Shown here piece by piece: positions 1 through 11,897 of a stretch of 64,000 nt of DNA; the stretch's first letter is position 1, and the number at the start of each line of letters is the position of its first letter. Under the pieces are notes generated by a model. It was not told the origin of the DNA and made no database searches. It saw nothing but the letters and a program-made list of their open reading frames with translations. Source of the stretch: Hysterium pulicare CBS 123377 (lineage: Eukaryota > Ascomycota > Dothideomycetes > Hysteriales > Hysteriaceae); NCBI GenBank assembly GCA_000467715.1, contig AJFK01001027.1:30050-94049 (forward strand), written 5' to 3'. Both the position numbers and the translations under genes were made by a program.

Positions 1-271
1 TCAGCTGTCTCCGCTTCACCTCCAACACATTTTCACCTCCTTCACCACCACCAAGTCCGTAGGACCCTGCACCCGCTCAATTAGATTATTCCGACCAGTC
101 ACGTGTCGGAGCGAGCTCCGCACTTTGGAAATTTGCTCGCCTTCATCTCCGTATTTCTCGTTCCCCGTACAACGCTCACCGCCAACTCTCTCCCGTTGCT
201 CGTGCAACGCTCTCTCGCATACTTACATGCTTCAAACGTAATTGCTGAGCTAACACATCTTCTCCTTGCAG
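1..271. other. 5' leader or upstream exon/intron of first gene
   Basis: The stretch is pyrimidine-rich and holds only one ATG on the plus strand (227), which runs into a stop after four codons. A good branch site and acceptor (GCTGAGCTAAC, then CTTGCAG ending at 271) sit just before the conserved coding region, so part of this segment is probably intron. The matching donor and the true start exon could not be placed; they may lie left of the window. Confidence 0.5.
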
Positions 272-3186
272 AACACGTCTTACGCCCATCTGTATCAGCC
301 TGTGCCATCGGCGGACACTCCGACATTAGCTCGCGACCGCCAGTAACAGCTGGAGTTCTCGCAAGCGCAGCGGACAAAAAGCCATCCCCTTCGCCATCAG
401 TGAAGCGGGGCAAGGCCGAGCGGTTGCTCAAAGAACACGGTAGTCCACCGGGCATGCGTGTCACTGCTGGAGGACGTGTCGTGCCCAGTGACCTTCCACC
501 ACTGAGCAATTCGCACTCTCCTCACTACAATCCGAGGGCGCAATCGAGTCGCATCTCTCCGGTCAACCCAATGCCGTCTCAACAGGTCCCAGATTTGACC
601 ACAATCCCTGCTAATGCTTCAATCGTCTTCAACGCCAATGGCCAACCTTGCCTTTACGTCAATAATCAGGTTTTGCCAATTCCAGGCCTTGACTTCAGTG
701 GCCCTGGCGGGGTCTCCGGTCAACATCCTATATATCCACCTATGCCGTTTATGACTGATCTTACGAAGCAATTCGGTGATGCAGCTATGCTCTCGGCTCA
801 GAATGCATTGAATCCTTTTGGATACCCGACTTCGCGCAAGAGCTCAGCGGTGAACCTTGCCTCTGCAGCTCACACCACAGCACCAGCTACTGACCTTCAG
901 TCACTCAAGCAACAGCATGCCCTTAAGAGCAAGGAGCTCAAGCTTGTCGAGCAGACTGAGGTCTTGCAGTCAAATCACCAGAATGAAGAGTGGCGCAATG
1001 CCATCATCAAGCAAAAGAGAAACTTGATCGTAGAGATTGATGCACTGCGAAAACAGATCAAGACTCTCGAAGCTAGTGCACCCAAAGCAGCTGCGCAAGG
1101 CTCTACAGTTGCACCTCCAGCAAATACCGGAGCTCCTCCAGTATCTTTTGCGCCACAATTCCAGCAACCAATCGTCCAGCAGATGTACCCCAATGTGGGA
1201 TTACCCATGACAGCGGTGGGGATGCCGCCATCCAGCAACCCGTATGCATCACCTTACCTTCTCTACCCGCCATTTGCAGGCACTTCACTGCTTTCCTCGG
1301 GTACATCTCAATTTTCGGGTGATGGTCGGGTCTTCACGTCTGGCGAAAATTCTGTCAATGGTACCCATTTCGCGAATACGATCACGACCGCGAGTAACGG
1401 CGATATGGGAGGCGCTGTTGGACGCGACCATGCCAACCAATCTCCGACTGGACCAGGTTCTGCATTTCGTCGCTCGCACGCTATTGAGATCAAGCCACCT
1501 AATAACGATGCCAACATGCCTACTCGTCAAGGTTCCACTCTCGACCCAAAGAGTCCTACTTATGAGCCGCCCAGCAAGTCAGCAATCACTAAATTTGAAG
1601 GTGTCGAAATCTTTGTGCCTCCTACACCGTCTCCAATTCCTTCGCCGGTGCAGAATGACACTGTCCAAGCCAATTGTCCATGGCTGTTCGATGACAAAGA
1701 AGGTATCGAGTTGCCGAAGGAGGAGAGAGGGGAAAAGTTCGTTCAGCACAAGCCTAGCATCTCGAGCGTTGGAACGGCAGACTTCTTCCCAACAAACACT
1801 CATGAGCACTCTTCCACACGAATTGCGCCCGCTAAAGCTGGATCCTATACTAAATCGAAGGACTTGTCCGAGGAAAAATCACCCGCACCTACCACTCCCG
1901 AGAAGCAGTGGCCCAGTAGCCCGTGGAACCCAGTCTCTCGAAGCGGCGGAAAGTCTAAAGTTTCGAACCTTTCCATACAGGCATCACCTCTGAGGAGATT
2001 GGCGTCATGGAATCAAGAATTCGGATCCAAGTCCGATAGCTCTCGCCCTGCCAGCAAGACAGGCACCCCTCAACGAGAATCGAACGAGGCAGCAGCTGAA
2101 GTCCGAAAGACGTCAGCTCAGCAGGTGGATGCCGGTCAAGAATGGTCGCTCGTTCCTGCAAAAGTCATCGATCACGTTCCATCCACCTACCAAGAGGGCT
2201 ATCAGGCTGGCATTTCTCACAAAGGATTGCCCAATAACCTTGAGGTCATTCGCGGCTATTACGAAGGGCTAACGGCGCTACTTAAGGAGGGTCTGTTGAC
2301 CAATGCTCGTGGCCTTTCAATTCGCAATGTGAATTCGGGCAGCCTCAATTCCAAATCCTCTTTCCGTAACCCTTTCGGAAACTCACCGAACGATTCTGCC
2401 GTCTCATTATCATTCTCTGCTCGTAGCGGTGACCAGGCCCCACTCTCTCAGGAGAACATTCGGGCTGTTATGGCGAATCCCATGCTCTCAGCACCCCGTT
2501 CGACTCCTGCTCATAGCCCTACCGAGAGCGTCTGGGGTGCGAATCAAGGCGGAGTACCCGTCCCATATTCTCTCGGCAATGAAGCTATGAGTGCATCGAA
2601 GGCTCGTCACCGCACTTCATCGATTGCGGCCAACCCTCAGGGCTTTCACGCATACGCAGACTCTTCCCAAACGATGCCTCCTAGGCCACTTTCCGGAAAT
2701 CAAGTCGTGAACAAGACAGTCGGTACTCCGGGTTCACAGCAACGCTATTATCCGGGCCACAAGGACTACAAGCTTGGTACGTCCAACGGAGCTTCCTCGT
2801 CAGCCAGAGCCCCAGATCAGAGGTACTCGTCCGGATTCGATGGAGCCATGGATGATATGGCAGAGATGGCGCAGCACAGCAGCGTCAATACACCCCAAGA
2901 GCCTGCCAGTGTTGATGCTTCCTGCTTCAAATCTTCGTCCGGGAAAGGGCCTAAGCAGAAGGCCTCGCCTCAGAAGACCTCCGAATCCCCGAAGAAACCT
3001 GGGGAGACTTCTCCGGCCAAGAATCTGCTCAAGCAGATTGCAAACAAGGACAGGAAGGCCAGCGACCCAGCTAACATGTCTCCCGAGGACAAGAAGAAGT
3101 GGCGAAACCAATGGCGCAAACGCTTCCAGGGGATCAAAAGCACCGAGACGGAGCAAATCGAGCAGTACAAGCGCGAGAATCCGTAG
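272..3186 (+). CDS. Large low-complexity conserved fungal protein (5' end unresolved)
   Basis: An open frame runs to the TAG at 3184-3186. The first in-frame ATG is at 454, but the segment before it (about 390-480, key residues RLLKEHGSPPGMRVTAGGR) reads like a conserved block I recall at the N-terminus of fungal homologues. The real start is therefore probably upstream across an intron that ends at 271. The product is Ser/Pro/Asn-rich and mostly disordered. It has one coiled coil (about nt 890-1080, heptads with IDALRKQIKTLE), a short GY-rich block (about nt 2190-2310, EGYQAG and IRGYYEGL) that may fold, and a basic C-terminus (KKKWRNQWRKRF) ending in a short helix. There is no signal peptide or membrane segment. 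I do not recognise a function. The coding call is firm; the start is not. Confidence 0.8.
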
Positions 3187-4898
3187 ATCCACTGGGATTG
3201 TCGTGACTTCGATAACCGAACAACAGCGGACAAGTTTAACAATATGGATATCACCAAAGCAGCCTTGGGACAGATGTATCGGCCTACAGATTGGTCAACA
3301 CTCTTTCTGAATACGTACGGATTTGGGATATACAAATATCGCACAGGTTAAAAGCAGCAAAAAACGGAAACAAATGGCCGCGAAAGCATCTTTCTAGTCT
3401 TCGGTTGGCACGTCAACTATGGACTCTTCCTTGGCCTGCTTAACTGTCTTCGTCAAGTGTACAACATTCGCGCCTGTGTATGGTCACTGTATCGGTACAT
3501 TTACTGGACCCGTCAAAACTCGATGTGGTGGATGCTCGGACTGGAGAAAGCCCATCAATTTAATGTTTACTCCCTCTTCCCATTTTCCATACTGTTGCCC
3601 TCGATTTCAAGGTCATTCCCCAAGCATACTGTCTTCACCCAACTTCTAATATCAAAAACACAATTCCCATCCCCTTTCGATTCACAGCATATTTACTCCC
3701 CCTTTCCACCCTTTTCTTCTTCGATCGGGTGTACGAACATAGTCGTTGCTTGGGCATGAATTGTATGATAGCACACACTAAACAGATATAAAATTTTCAT
3801 GCTCAGTCTAGTGTTCTCAATTATAACAGTGACTTTTCGTGCGAACGCTTGACTCAGCGATGACGTCCAGTGAGCTCGGTAACAAGATAGTAGGTTCTCG
3901 ATTAAGCGATTGTGATCGATTTTAGATGTCAAACGGTTATAAAATCCTCGTAGACGTTTGGCTCTGCTTAGAGATTTCTTAATGGGATCATAGTGAAAGG
4001 GCGATACAATTATCGGCTTCAAGCATACCCCTGGATTCGGCAAACACAACTCGCTGAAGCATTCTCGGGCTGTCCAGACAACGTCAAGGGGAAACATGGA
4101 TGAAGAACTGTAGCAGTGAAATTGTCCCATTAGACACTCCTATGCTGGCAAAACCTCGGCTGCGGATGATTTGTGAAACCCATCTGCACTTGTGTTTCGA
4201 GGGCAATATCGGCAAGGTACAATGCAGGATGATGCAGATTGATTGTGTGCTGCTGATAAATCGAAAGATTACTGAATTCGTGGCGCTGCGGGCGAGATAA
4301 ATGGGCGGGTAGGTAGCTTTACTTTTGGGGAGGCGCAGCTGCAAGCCACGGGGATGAGCCTTTACAGCTTGGTTTGAAGCCTGATGCGAATGGTACATGG
4401 TGAGTGACAATCGCCAGGCAATCTATGCTGTGCTGAGCGTGAAGGAGAAACATCACTCTGCTGTTTCGATTGCGAATCATTGCCCGGCGTGCAGTTGGTG
4501 GAGCTCCGGCAGCTTCTACCTGCGTTCTAGCTCCCCGCCGTGTGTGGTTCGCCGTGTTCGCCTCCCTCAGCGCGGTGGGGACTTTCCTTTCCCTCAGCCG
4601 CCCAGAGAAGCATCCAACAGCAATCAGTGCTCGGCATTCCTCGACAAGACCTGCTTCTCCGCTCACCACTGTGGCATACACCCGAAAGCAAAGAACTTCG
4701 ACAACATTCTTTCACCTCCTTCCCATCGTCCTCTTCACCAACTCCCCAATCCCCGTCACATCGTCATGGCTCACTAATGAACTAGCCTGACAAACCCCCA
4801 TCAGCCTCCCACCCTCGTTCCTATGACGGGCTGAGTACTTCAAAGACGTCGATACATTACCCATTCCTGCCGTGTCATTACAACGTCGCTCGTCTCCC
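3187..4898. other. Intergenic: 3' flank of first gene and leader of the NRC-2 kinase
   Basis: Short frames occur on both strands (for example minus 3693-4130 and 4319-4681), but none has conserved motifs or a convincing set of splice sites. The last 400 bases are C/T-rich, as expected for a fungal promoter and 5' UTR. I see no RNA gene. Confidence 0.5.
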
Positions 4899-7001
4899 AT
4901 GACACAACTCTTTAGCTCTTCGTCGGGCCATTCGACCATGACCTCGGAGAAGAGAACCTTCTCCGGTATCGCTTTGTCGTCGAACAAGCAAGTCAATGGA
5001 TCCAACTCCCAGGTTTCACAGAGGATCAAGAACTTCTTCCGCATAAACAGCCTTGGCAACAATGACAGCAAAGATCGCAAGCATTCAGACGATGCCGCCT
5101 CTATACCCAAATCGGAATCCAAGTCCACTTTCCGACAATCAAGATTTTTACCCCATATCACCCGAAATCGTTCCCATACCGTTGCAAGTGAAGGCAATCC
5201 CTTAGATGAGGGCATGTCCCCGACAGCACACGCAAACCCATACTTCATCCATCAAGGTCCTCCTGCACTACGCCATCACAATGAGGGCAGTGTACCTCCG
5301 TCCCCACCGGACACCCCACCGGTTACCACCACCAAAGTAGAAGCTGTGAGTGGAGCCAACGACCAAGCTACAGCTGTTGGAAAGGAGGAATTGGCACGAA
5401 AGCTGCGCCGTGTAGCGTCTGCCCCCAATGCACAAGGGCTTTTTACATCGAGCAAAGGAAACGATACTAGGCCACAAACGGCCGAACTTGGGAAGGAACC
5501 CCTAGTGCAACATGCAAATTCTTCGACCTTGAGTATGGTGGAAACACTTCCTCCAGCTACGGGCCACCTTCTACCAGTTGATTCAAAGTCTGGTATTCCT
5601 TCACCTGGTCAAATACGTAACGCGGTAGCCTTCCGGAGGACGTACAGTTCAAATTCGATAAAGGTTCGAAACGTAGAAGTCGGTCCGGGCAGCTTCGACA
5701 AAATCAAATTGATCGGGAAAGGTGATGTGGGGAAGGTCTATCTGGTGCGGGAGAAGAAATCGAGCCGATTATACGCTATGAAAGTTTTGAGTAAGAAGGA
5801 GATGATAAAGCGGAATAAGATCAAACGAGCTCTAGCCGAGCAGGAGATCTTAGCTACCAGCAACCACCCATTCATCGTTACACTCTACCACTCTTTCCAA
5901 TCTGAGGATCATCTATACCTATGCATGGAATATTGCAGTGGTGGAGAGTTCTTCAGAGGTAAGACTCATGTCCCAATCACACGTTTCTCTGCTAACTGTC
6001 ATAGCTCTGCAAACTCGACCCAACAAATGCGTAGATGAAGATGCTGCACGATTTTATGCAGCTGAAGTTACAGCAGCCCTCGAGTACCTTCATCTCATGG
6101 GCTTCATCTACCGCGACTTGAAACCAGAGAGTATGTTTAACCTATACTAGTTGTATACTCAAGCTAACACTAGCAGATATCCTACTACATCAATCCGGTC
6201 ATATCATGTTATCAGACTTTGATTTATCCAAGCAGTCAGATCCCGGAGGTCGGCCTACCATGATTATCGGTCGAAACGGAACTTCATCCAGTAATCTCCC
6301 TACGATCGATACCAAATCATGTATAGCAAACTTCAGGACAAATTCATTCGTTGGGACTGAGGAGTACATTGCACCAGAAGTCATCAAAGGATGTGGACAC
6401 ACTAGCGCTGTGGATTGGTGGACGCTTGGTATCCTAATATACGAAATGCTTTACGGAACAACTCCATTCAAGGGCAAGAACCGGAATGCAACATTCGCCA
6501 ACATTCTCCGAGATGACGTGCCCTTCCCCGAAGGCTCTGGAGCGCCTTCAGTATCAAAGTAAGAAGAGAACGTAGCTTGATTTCCGCTATTTCCGCTAAC
6601 ATTGGTACAGTCTTTGCAAGTCACTCATTCGAAAATTACTCATCAAAGACGAACTGCGCCGTCTCGGCTCAAGGGCCGGCGCGTCCGATGTAAAAACACA
6701 TCCCTTCTTCAGACAAACCCAATGGGCACTACTACGCCATATGAAGCCACCTATGATTCCACATCAAGGCCGAGGCGTCGAAACGCCCAACTTCCGCAAT
6801 GTCAAGGAGAGTCAGAGTGTTGACATCAGTGCCGCCAAGGCGAAGGGTGTGCCTTTGGATTCGGGTTTGGCTACGCCAATGGGCGAAATTGCAGATCCGT
6901 TCGAAGAATTCAACAGCGTCACGCTTCATCATGATGGCGATGATCACCACGATTCCTCCGATCACGACCTCGAACTCACCAATGCACGGTCTCACAGGTA
7001 G
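4899..7001 (+). CDS. nrc-2: NRC-2/Fpk1-type AGC serine/threonine kinase
   Basis: Four exons: 4899-5958, 6005-6130, 6177-6558 and 6611-7001. They join in frame to 652 aa. The introns are 46, 46 and 52 bp, each with a CTAAC-type branch site. Residues 1-260 are a Ser-rich regulatory region with basic stretches. The kinase domain follows from about residue 265: Gly loop [14 protein letters not shown] lysine in YAMKVL, catalytic loop YRDLKPEN, activation start LSDFDLSK, and GTEEYIAPE. The DFD in place of DFG is typical of the fungal Nrc2/Fpk1/Kin82 and plant AGC-VIII group. Yeast members phosphorylate aminophospholipid flippases, and Neurospora NRC-2 affects the switch between hyphal growth and conidiation. 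ATG 4899 is the first in-frame ATG. The acidic His/Asp-rich tail (HHDGDDHHD) is not part of the kinase fold. Confidence 0.93.
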
Positions 7002-7796
7002 CGTTGGAGACCACTATTCCACATTCTATTTGTGTGAAATGACATGATCAAAAGGGTTTTTTGTCTTATTTTCCCCACATGAAGCAGCTTAGGCTTCTGT
7101 TCCACTCTTTCATAAAAAATGGCGTTTAGACGGCGTATCATGGTATTGTCTTCACTTCCGTCATGTTTCATAGGCATGGGCACGGGCTTGCAAAGCATTT
7201 ATCATCTCATTCATGGCCGTCTCGTTCCTGTTCGGCGTGGGCTCTACAAAGCTTTTTTTGAGCTTTTTATTGATTGGTCCTGTAAATTGCTATGGGGCGT
7301 TTTGTTGTTTCTTCTTCGGGTAGCTGGCCTATGGGTAGGTTAGCTTTGTCACTTATACTAGCTAACTAGTATTCAAAAGAAGTGGAAGAGCGCGTTTTGA
7401 TATATTTTCAATGGGATGTCTGCTTTGGCACTGAGTATCATTTTGTCTAGACGCACTTGAAATTTTAGTGGTCTGTGCGCGGAAGCCAAGATTAGTCGCG
7501 TCTTCCCCGCGACAGATATTAGACTGTCAAGCCCATCTTTCACCATCTTCCAAGGCCAATTTGCCCTACGACAGTCCGAAACACTTTCCTTGCACCCTCG
7601 CTCCTTTGCGCCTAAACCGACAACTTACTCGGACTAATCGCCCACCCGCAATCGCCGCACTCTTCTCTTAAGTAAATAAACCTCCCAACACCCGCCAACG
7701 CCAACAGGAAAAGGCTCGCCCTTCCATGACATAACAAACTCAGCTTCGTTTGAAGAAGAAAGCCGGATATCATACCACCTACTCATACCGCCCACA
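7002..7796. other. Intergenic between nrc-2 and DAD3
   Basis: This is the 3' flank of the kinase gene and the promoter of DAD3. A frame at 7119-7343 (74 codons) has no homology I recognise and is probably chance. T-rich runs around 7250-7330 could belong to the kinase 3' UTR. Confidence 0.5.
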
Positions 7797-8225
7797 ATGT
7801 CGACGCCGCCGACGTCGTCAGACCAACCCGCCGCCTTGAACACATCGCAGAATTCGGCCGAATCGGCAGCGGAAACACTGACGCCGCTGGAACAAGAAGT
7901 ACTAGATGAATACGCACGCCTGCTGGGAAACCTCAATAATGTGTGTTCCGTTCCCACCTCACACACCCTCCCCTCCCCATCCCCCCTCACTTTCCCAATC
8001 CCCAGAGCAAAGGAATTGTCCATAGCTAATTTCTCGTAGATGGGCACACTCCTCTCTGAACTCTCGACCAATCCGTCCGCTGAGATATTAGATGCGCTGA
8101 GGGGACTGGAGCGGAAAACGAGTCTTGTGTTTACGTTGCTCAAGGCTAGTGTTTATAGTATTGTGCTGAATCAGCAGATTTTTGGGGATGAAGGGCAGGA
8201 GGGGAGTGAGCGGGGGGAGTTGTGA
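7797..8225 (+). CDS. DAD3: DASH/Dam1 complex subunit Dad3
   Basis: Two exons, 7797-7940 and 8040-8225, with a 99-bp intron (GTGTGT donor, TTTCTCGTAG acceptor), give 109 aa. After a Ser/Thr-rich N-terminus, the core (residues 28-95) is the Dad3 helix pair: LTPLEQEVLDEYARLLGNL, then LERKTSLVFTLLKASVYSI. Dad3 is one of ten DASH subunits that form rings on microtubules and couple kinetochores to the spindle; the complex is fungal-specific. The family is about 90-110 aa, so this is full length. The intron falls between the two helices. The tail is acidic and Gly-rich. Confidence 0.93.
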
Positions 8226-8539
8226 GGGTAAGGGTAGTTGAGGGGGGGTGGGGTTTTAGTGTGGCGGGCAGAATGCTAGACGGAGATGGTTCAGAGCTAG
8301 GAGGATTTGGAGGTTTGGGATGGTATGAGTGGGATTGGCGTTTTATGATACCCATTGGATTTTTAACGGGGAGTGGGACACATAAGGGGAAGTTCAGTAT
8401 TTGTGAGAAAGAGGTCTAGAGTATGGTCCGCTATTCTACAACTAATGCTCCGCCCTGGCCCAATGCATATGATATCTATACACAAGCGCGGTACATCTTT
8501 CTTCGCCATCCCTATGATACATATTCTACAACGTCATCT
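8226..8539. other. Convergent intergenic spacer between DAD3 and uS5m
   Basis: This 314-bp tail-to-tail spacer is G-rich near 8226-8290. It must hold both 3' UTRs. No gene is seen. Confidence 0.6.
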
Positions 8540-9894
8540 CTATTGTACACTGCCTCCATAATACACCTTCCTGACATCCACAAGCTTCTTCCCTCTCGCT
8601 CTCGCAATATCTTCGGGTAGTTTTTGAGTTGTGAGAGCTTCCCATGTCGCCTTGACGACGTTCATTTTGTTCCGAGAGCCGGGGACACGAGCGGCGAGAT
8701 CTTGGAGGCCGGCGGCGCGGGCCATTTCGAAGATGAGATGTTGGACGCGGAGACCGAACCCTATAAGTCGTCATGTTAGCTACTGGTCATCTTCTCCCTC
8801 GCCGAGGAAGTTGTGAACAGGGGTTACTTACCTGGTGGCCTCGCACTCAATAAAACCCTGGTGGCTCCAACTTTCTTTTCCAAATCACCGTATATTGTTC
8901 TGCTCTCATATCTAGCCACAGGCTTCATGTTCCTGATCGCAGCCATGATACTCCTCTTTCTCCCTTCCTCAGGCTCCACGCTTTTACCCTCTCCAACGCC
9001 TAATAGTCCGTTTTGGTTCCCTGCTATCGTGAGATAGTACAGGGAGCGAATTTTGCCCATACGCGTCTGATTCGAGACACTGTTCACGATGAGGGTTTTG
9101 GTACGGATACCACGCAGCTGCTCCTTATCCCAACCCAAGTACTGCAAAAGCCGCTTCTGACGCAAATCCTCCACCTCCTCAGTACTAACCCTCCTTGTCC
9201 TTTTCACAACCGGATCATCTATCCTCGGCAAGTCTGGCAGTACAACGGAATGTCGAGGGTCTGCTAAAGCATTCATAGTACGTTTATCACTAGAGTAGTA
9301 AACAGCTCTAGGATCGAAAACCGCCTGGGCCATCGCAGCATCAACGCGTGCTTCGAACTCGTGCTTCTGCTCCTCCGTCATCTTCAACGGTACGCCTTGC
9401 GGATACAGTTTCGCCAACTGCTCATTCACTATCTGCGCAATCGCTTCATCTCGCTCCGGTAGAGAGGCTTCCCGAAACTCGTTCTTCCCCCTTAGCTCAG
9501 TATAATGGATTTTAGGCGCATGATCCGTCACCGGATCCACCTCTGCTAGATCATCTTCATACGGAAGCAACCACGGATCCGTTCGTTGCTGGGCTTGCGT
9601 GACGAGGTCTCGAGGGTCGATAGCTACTTCTGCAGCCTTGATGGCAGCGATTTGAGACGGGGTGTATTTTTTCGCCAGGAGGGCTTCTTCATCGGCTTTG
9701 TAGGCTGGATAGTCGGCTTCGGCGGCTGTATTAATGAGCTTGAGGTCCGAGGCTTTGATGTTGGGGTAGTGTGGGCGTCGTCGTGCTTTGCGGCATGGAG
9801 TCGTGGAGAATGGTCGGGGGTGACATGGCCGTGTGGATTTGGGTATTGAGGTGGCTTTGGAGAGGAGACATCGTGCTGGTCTGCAGATGCTCAT
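8540..9894 (-). CDS. MRPS5: Mitochondrial small ribosomal subunit protein uS5m
   Basis: On the minus strand, exon 1 is 9894-8832 and exon 2 is 8760-8540. The intron is 71 bp, with GTAAGT donor and TTATAG acceptor. The product is 427 aa. The N-terminus is Arg/Ser-rich without acidic residues (about 45 aa), a clear mitochondrial presequence. The S5 fold lies in the C-terminal half: [24 protein letters not shown], then after the splice [18 protein letters not shown] and [18 protein letters not shown]. The splice restores the conserved GFGLR block exactly, which supports the model. The N-terminal half is a fungal mitoribosomal extension. The start at 9894 is the first ATG; upstream in-frame codons are non-ATG. 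It shares a 185-bp promoter region with the divergent TRM2-like gene. Confidence 0.93.
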
Positions 9895-10079
9895 TGTGTG
9901 TTCGCGACTTTGAGACTCTCCCAATTGATTGGATTGGGGAGTGTGCTGGATTCAATGGAACGGGCAAAAGTTCAGATGAAGTTCAAGATGATGGTCCGTG
10001 AAAATTAGGCTTATGTAATCACGATTTTTTTGGATTCAACTTTCGAAATCGGGACTTTCCGCCATCATTGTTTTCCTTC
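9895..10079. promoter_or_regulatory. Short bidirectional promoter (uS5m / TRM2)
   Basis: Only 185 bp separate the divergent start codons of the mitoribosomal protein and the tRNA methyltransferase, so both promoters and both 5' UTRs share this DNA. It contains T-rich and GATT-rich stretches. I see no clear TATA box. Co-expression is an inference from the layout. Confidence 0.6.
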
Positions 10080-11897
10080 ATGTTTCTCGCTCGCACTTTA
10101 CGGACTCTAAGAATTAGCGTCCGGAGTGCTCAGATTGTCAAATACAACATGGCATCTTCAGCTGCGAATGTTGGCCCTGTCGAGAGCAATGGTGCTAAGA
10201 AAAGAGGCTCTGATGAAAGGGAAAGAGGATCCTATCGATTCAAAAACAAAAGATTCAAGAATGACAAGTCGAAGGTGAACGAACAGCTCAAGAGCACAGG
10301 ATCGAATGAAGAAGTGCTTCTAGCGGATGTTCAGGCTTTGCTGAAAAAAGTCACATTGGAAGATGGCACCCGGAATGCCCCTGAAGCTACCTCAGAAACA
10401 GACAAGACAGCTCTTCCTGAGCGATTGTCAGAGATCGAAGTCACTATTTCTGAAATATCGTCTACGGGTGATGGACTTGGTTTTTCGCCGGATTCAAATC
10501 AGGTCTATGTTGTACCGTTTACCGCGCCCGGAGACACTGTCACAGCAAAAGTCTTCAAGCACTTTCAAGAAGAGTCTTATTCTCTAGCAGATCTCGTCAA
10601 GGTAACTAAATCTTCTCCGCATCGGGACGACTCGCTAGTGAAATGCCCTTATTTTGCTTCCTGTTCTGGCTGCCAATTCCAGATGCTGCCATACCACTAT
10701 CAGCTAGCTCACAAGCGAAACATTGTGGAAAAGGCGTATCGAATCTTTTCAAATCTTCCGCCGGACTTGATTCCGCAGATTGAAGATACCATTGGGTCAC
10801 CTCTACAGTACGGATACAGGACGAAACTGACGCCGCATTTTGATGGTCCGCCTGATGCTAGAAGAAGTGATGGGAGGAATGGAATCAAGAGGAATTTCAA
10901 AGAAGTGCCACCGATTGGGTTCATGAAGAAAGGTACCAGGATCACTATGGATATCGAAGACTGTCCCATTGGCACAGAATCTGTCCGAAAGGGGATGAAG
11001 AGGGAGAGGAAGCGCGTTGCAGAGCAGCTCGACACGTATAGGAAAGGCGCCACAATCCTCTTACGAGAACACACCAAGCGAATACCAAAAAGCGAGCATG
11101 ATGATACCCAGCAAGAACCGGAAGAAGACGCAGTGATAGAAGATCTAGGATCCCACATCCACCAAAAAACCTGCATCACAGACTCCAACGCCCAATCCAC
11201 AGAATACATCTCCGACTTCCACTTCATCAACCCCGCAGGCGCCTTCTTCCAAAACAATAACTCCATCTTACCAACCTTCACCTCTTACATCCGCGACCAC
11301 ATCCTCCCTCCACCCTCCCCTTCCTCTTCCCCTTCCCCCAAGCAGCCCAAAATCACAAACCTCATTGACGCCTACTCCGGAAGCGGCCTATTCACAATCA
11401 CCCTCTCCTCCCTCTTCACCCACTCCCTCGGCATCGACATCTCCCCCTCCTCAATCCAAAGCGCAAAACACAACGCCCGTCTCAACAACCTGCCTCCCAC
11501 CCAAGCCGACTTCCTAGCCGCCGACGCCGCAAACCTCTTCGCCTCGATCGATTTCTCCGCCGACGAGACCGTCGTCGTTATTGATCCGCCCCGTAAAGGC
11601 TGCGATGAGAGTTTCCTGAGACAGTTGTTGAGGTATTCTCCGCAGAGAATCGTCTATGTGAGCTGTAATGTGCATACGCAGGCGAGGGATGTGGGTGTGC
11701 TTGTTGGTGGGTTGGGGGGTGTGGATGGTGGGTTTGGGCCTGGGAGGGGGGCGTATGAGATTGAGAGTTTGAGGGGGTTTGACTTTTTCCCGCAGACGGG
11801 GCATGTGGAGGGGGTGGCGGTTTTGAGGAGGAAGGTTGTGGGGGAGGAAGAGCTTGGGAATGAGAATGGGAAGGTGGGTGGGGATTTGGTGGCTTGA
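10080..11897 (+). CDS. TRM2: tRNA (uracil-5-)-methyltransferase, TRM2/RumA family
   Basis: A single-exon gene of 605 aa. A TRAM domain sits at about residues 115-175 (EISSTGDGLGF to ADLVKV). The [4Fe-4S] cysteine motif CPYFASCSGCQ follows at about 189-198, with a likely fourth ligand in EDCPIG. The SAM-binding motif is LIDAYSGSGLFTITLSS. Next come IDPPRKGC and the catalytic cysteine in VYVSCNVHTQARD, and a late Glu in QTGHVEGVAVL. These match m5U54 methyltransferases of the Trm2/RumA group. The first ATG gives a 23-residue Arg-rich, acid-free N-terminus; a second in-frame ATG at 10149 would remove it. A Ser/Pro insert (about 405-422) breaks the methyltransferase domain. Function is confident; which start is used is open. 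Confidence 0.92.
   Translation: MFLARTLRTLRISVRSAQIVKYNMASSAANVGPVESNGAKKRGSDERERGSYRFKNKRFKNDKSKVNEQLKSTGSNEEVLLADVQALLKKVTLEDGTRNAPEATSETDKTALPERLSEIEVTISEISSTGDGLGFSPDSNQVYVVPFTAPGDTVTAKVFKHFQEESYSLADLVKVTKSSPHRDDSLVKCPYFASCSGCQFQMLPYHYQLAHKRNIVEKAYRIFSNLPPDLIPQIEDTIGSPLQYGYRTKLTPHFDGPPDARRSDGRNGIKRNFKEVPPIGFMKKGTRITMDIEDCPIGTESVRKGMKRERKRVAEQLDTYRKGATILLREHTKRIPKSEHDDTQQEPEEDAVIEDLGSHIHQKTCITDSNAQSTEYISDFHFINPAGAFFQNNNSILPTFTSYIRDHILPPPSPSSSPSPKQPKITNLIDAYSGSGLFTITLSSLFTHSLGIDISPSSIQSAKHNARLNNLPPTQADFLAADAANLFASIDFSADETVVVIDPPRKGCDESFLRQLLRYSPQRIVYVSCNVHTQARDVGVLVGGLGGVDGGFGPGRGAYEIESLRGFDFFPQTGHVEGVAVLRRKVVGEEELGNENGKVGGDLVA

Noticed and set aside
103-271. Extension of the first gene upstream to 103
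   Set aside because: That frame begins with GTG, not ATG, and a good branch site and acceptor at 247-271 indicate intron sequence.
1244-1993. 249-codon frame inside the first gene
   Set aside because: It is an out-of-phase shadow of the conserved long frame, with no motif of its own.
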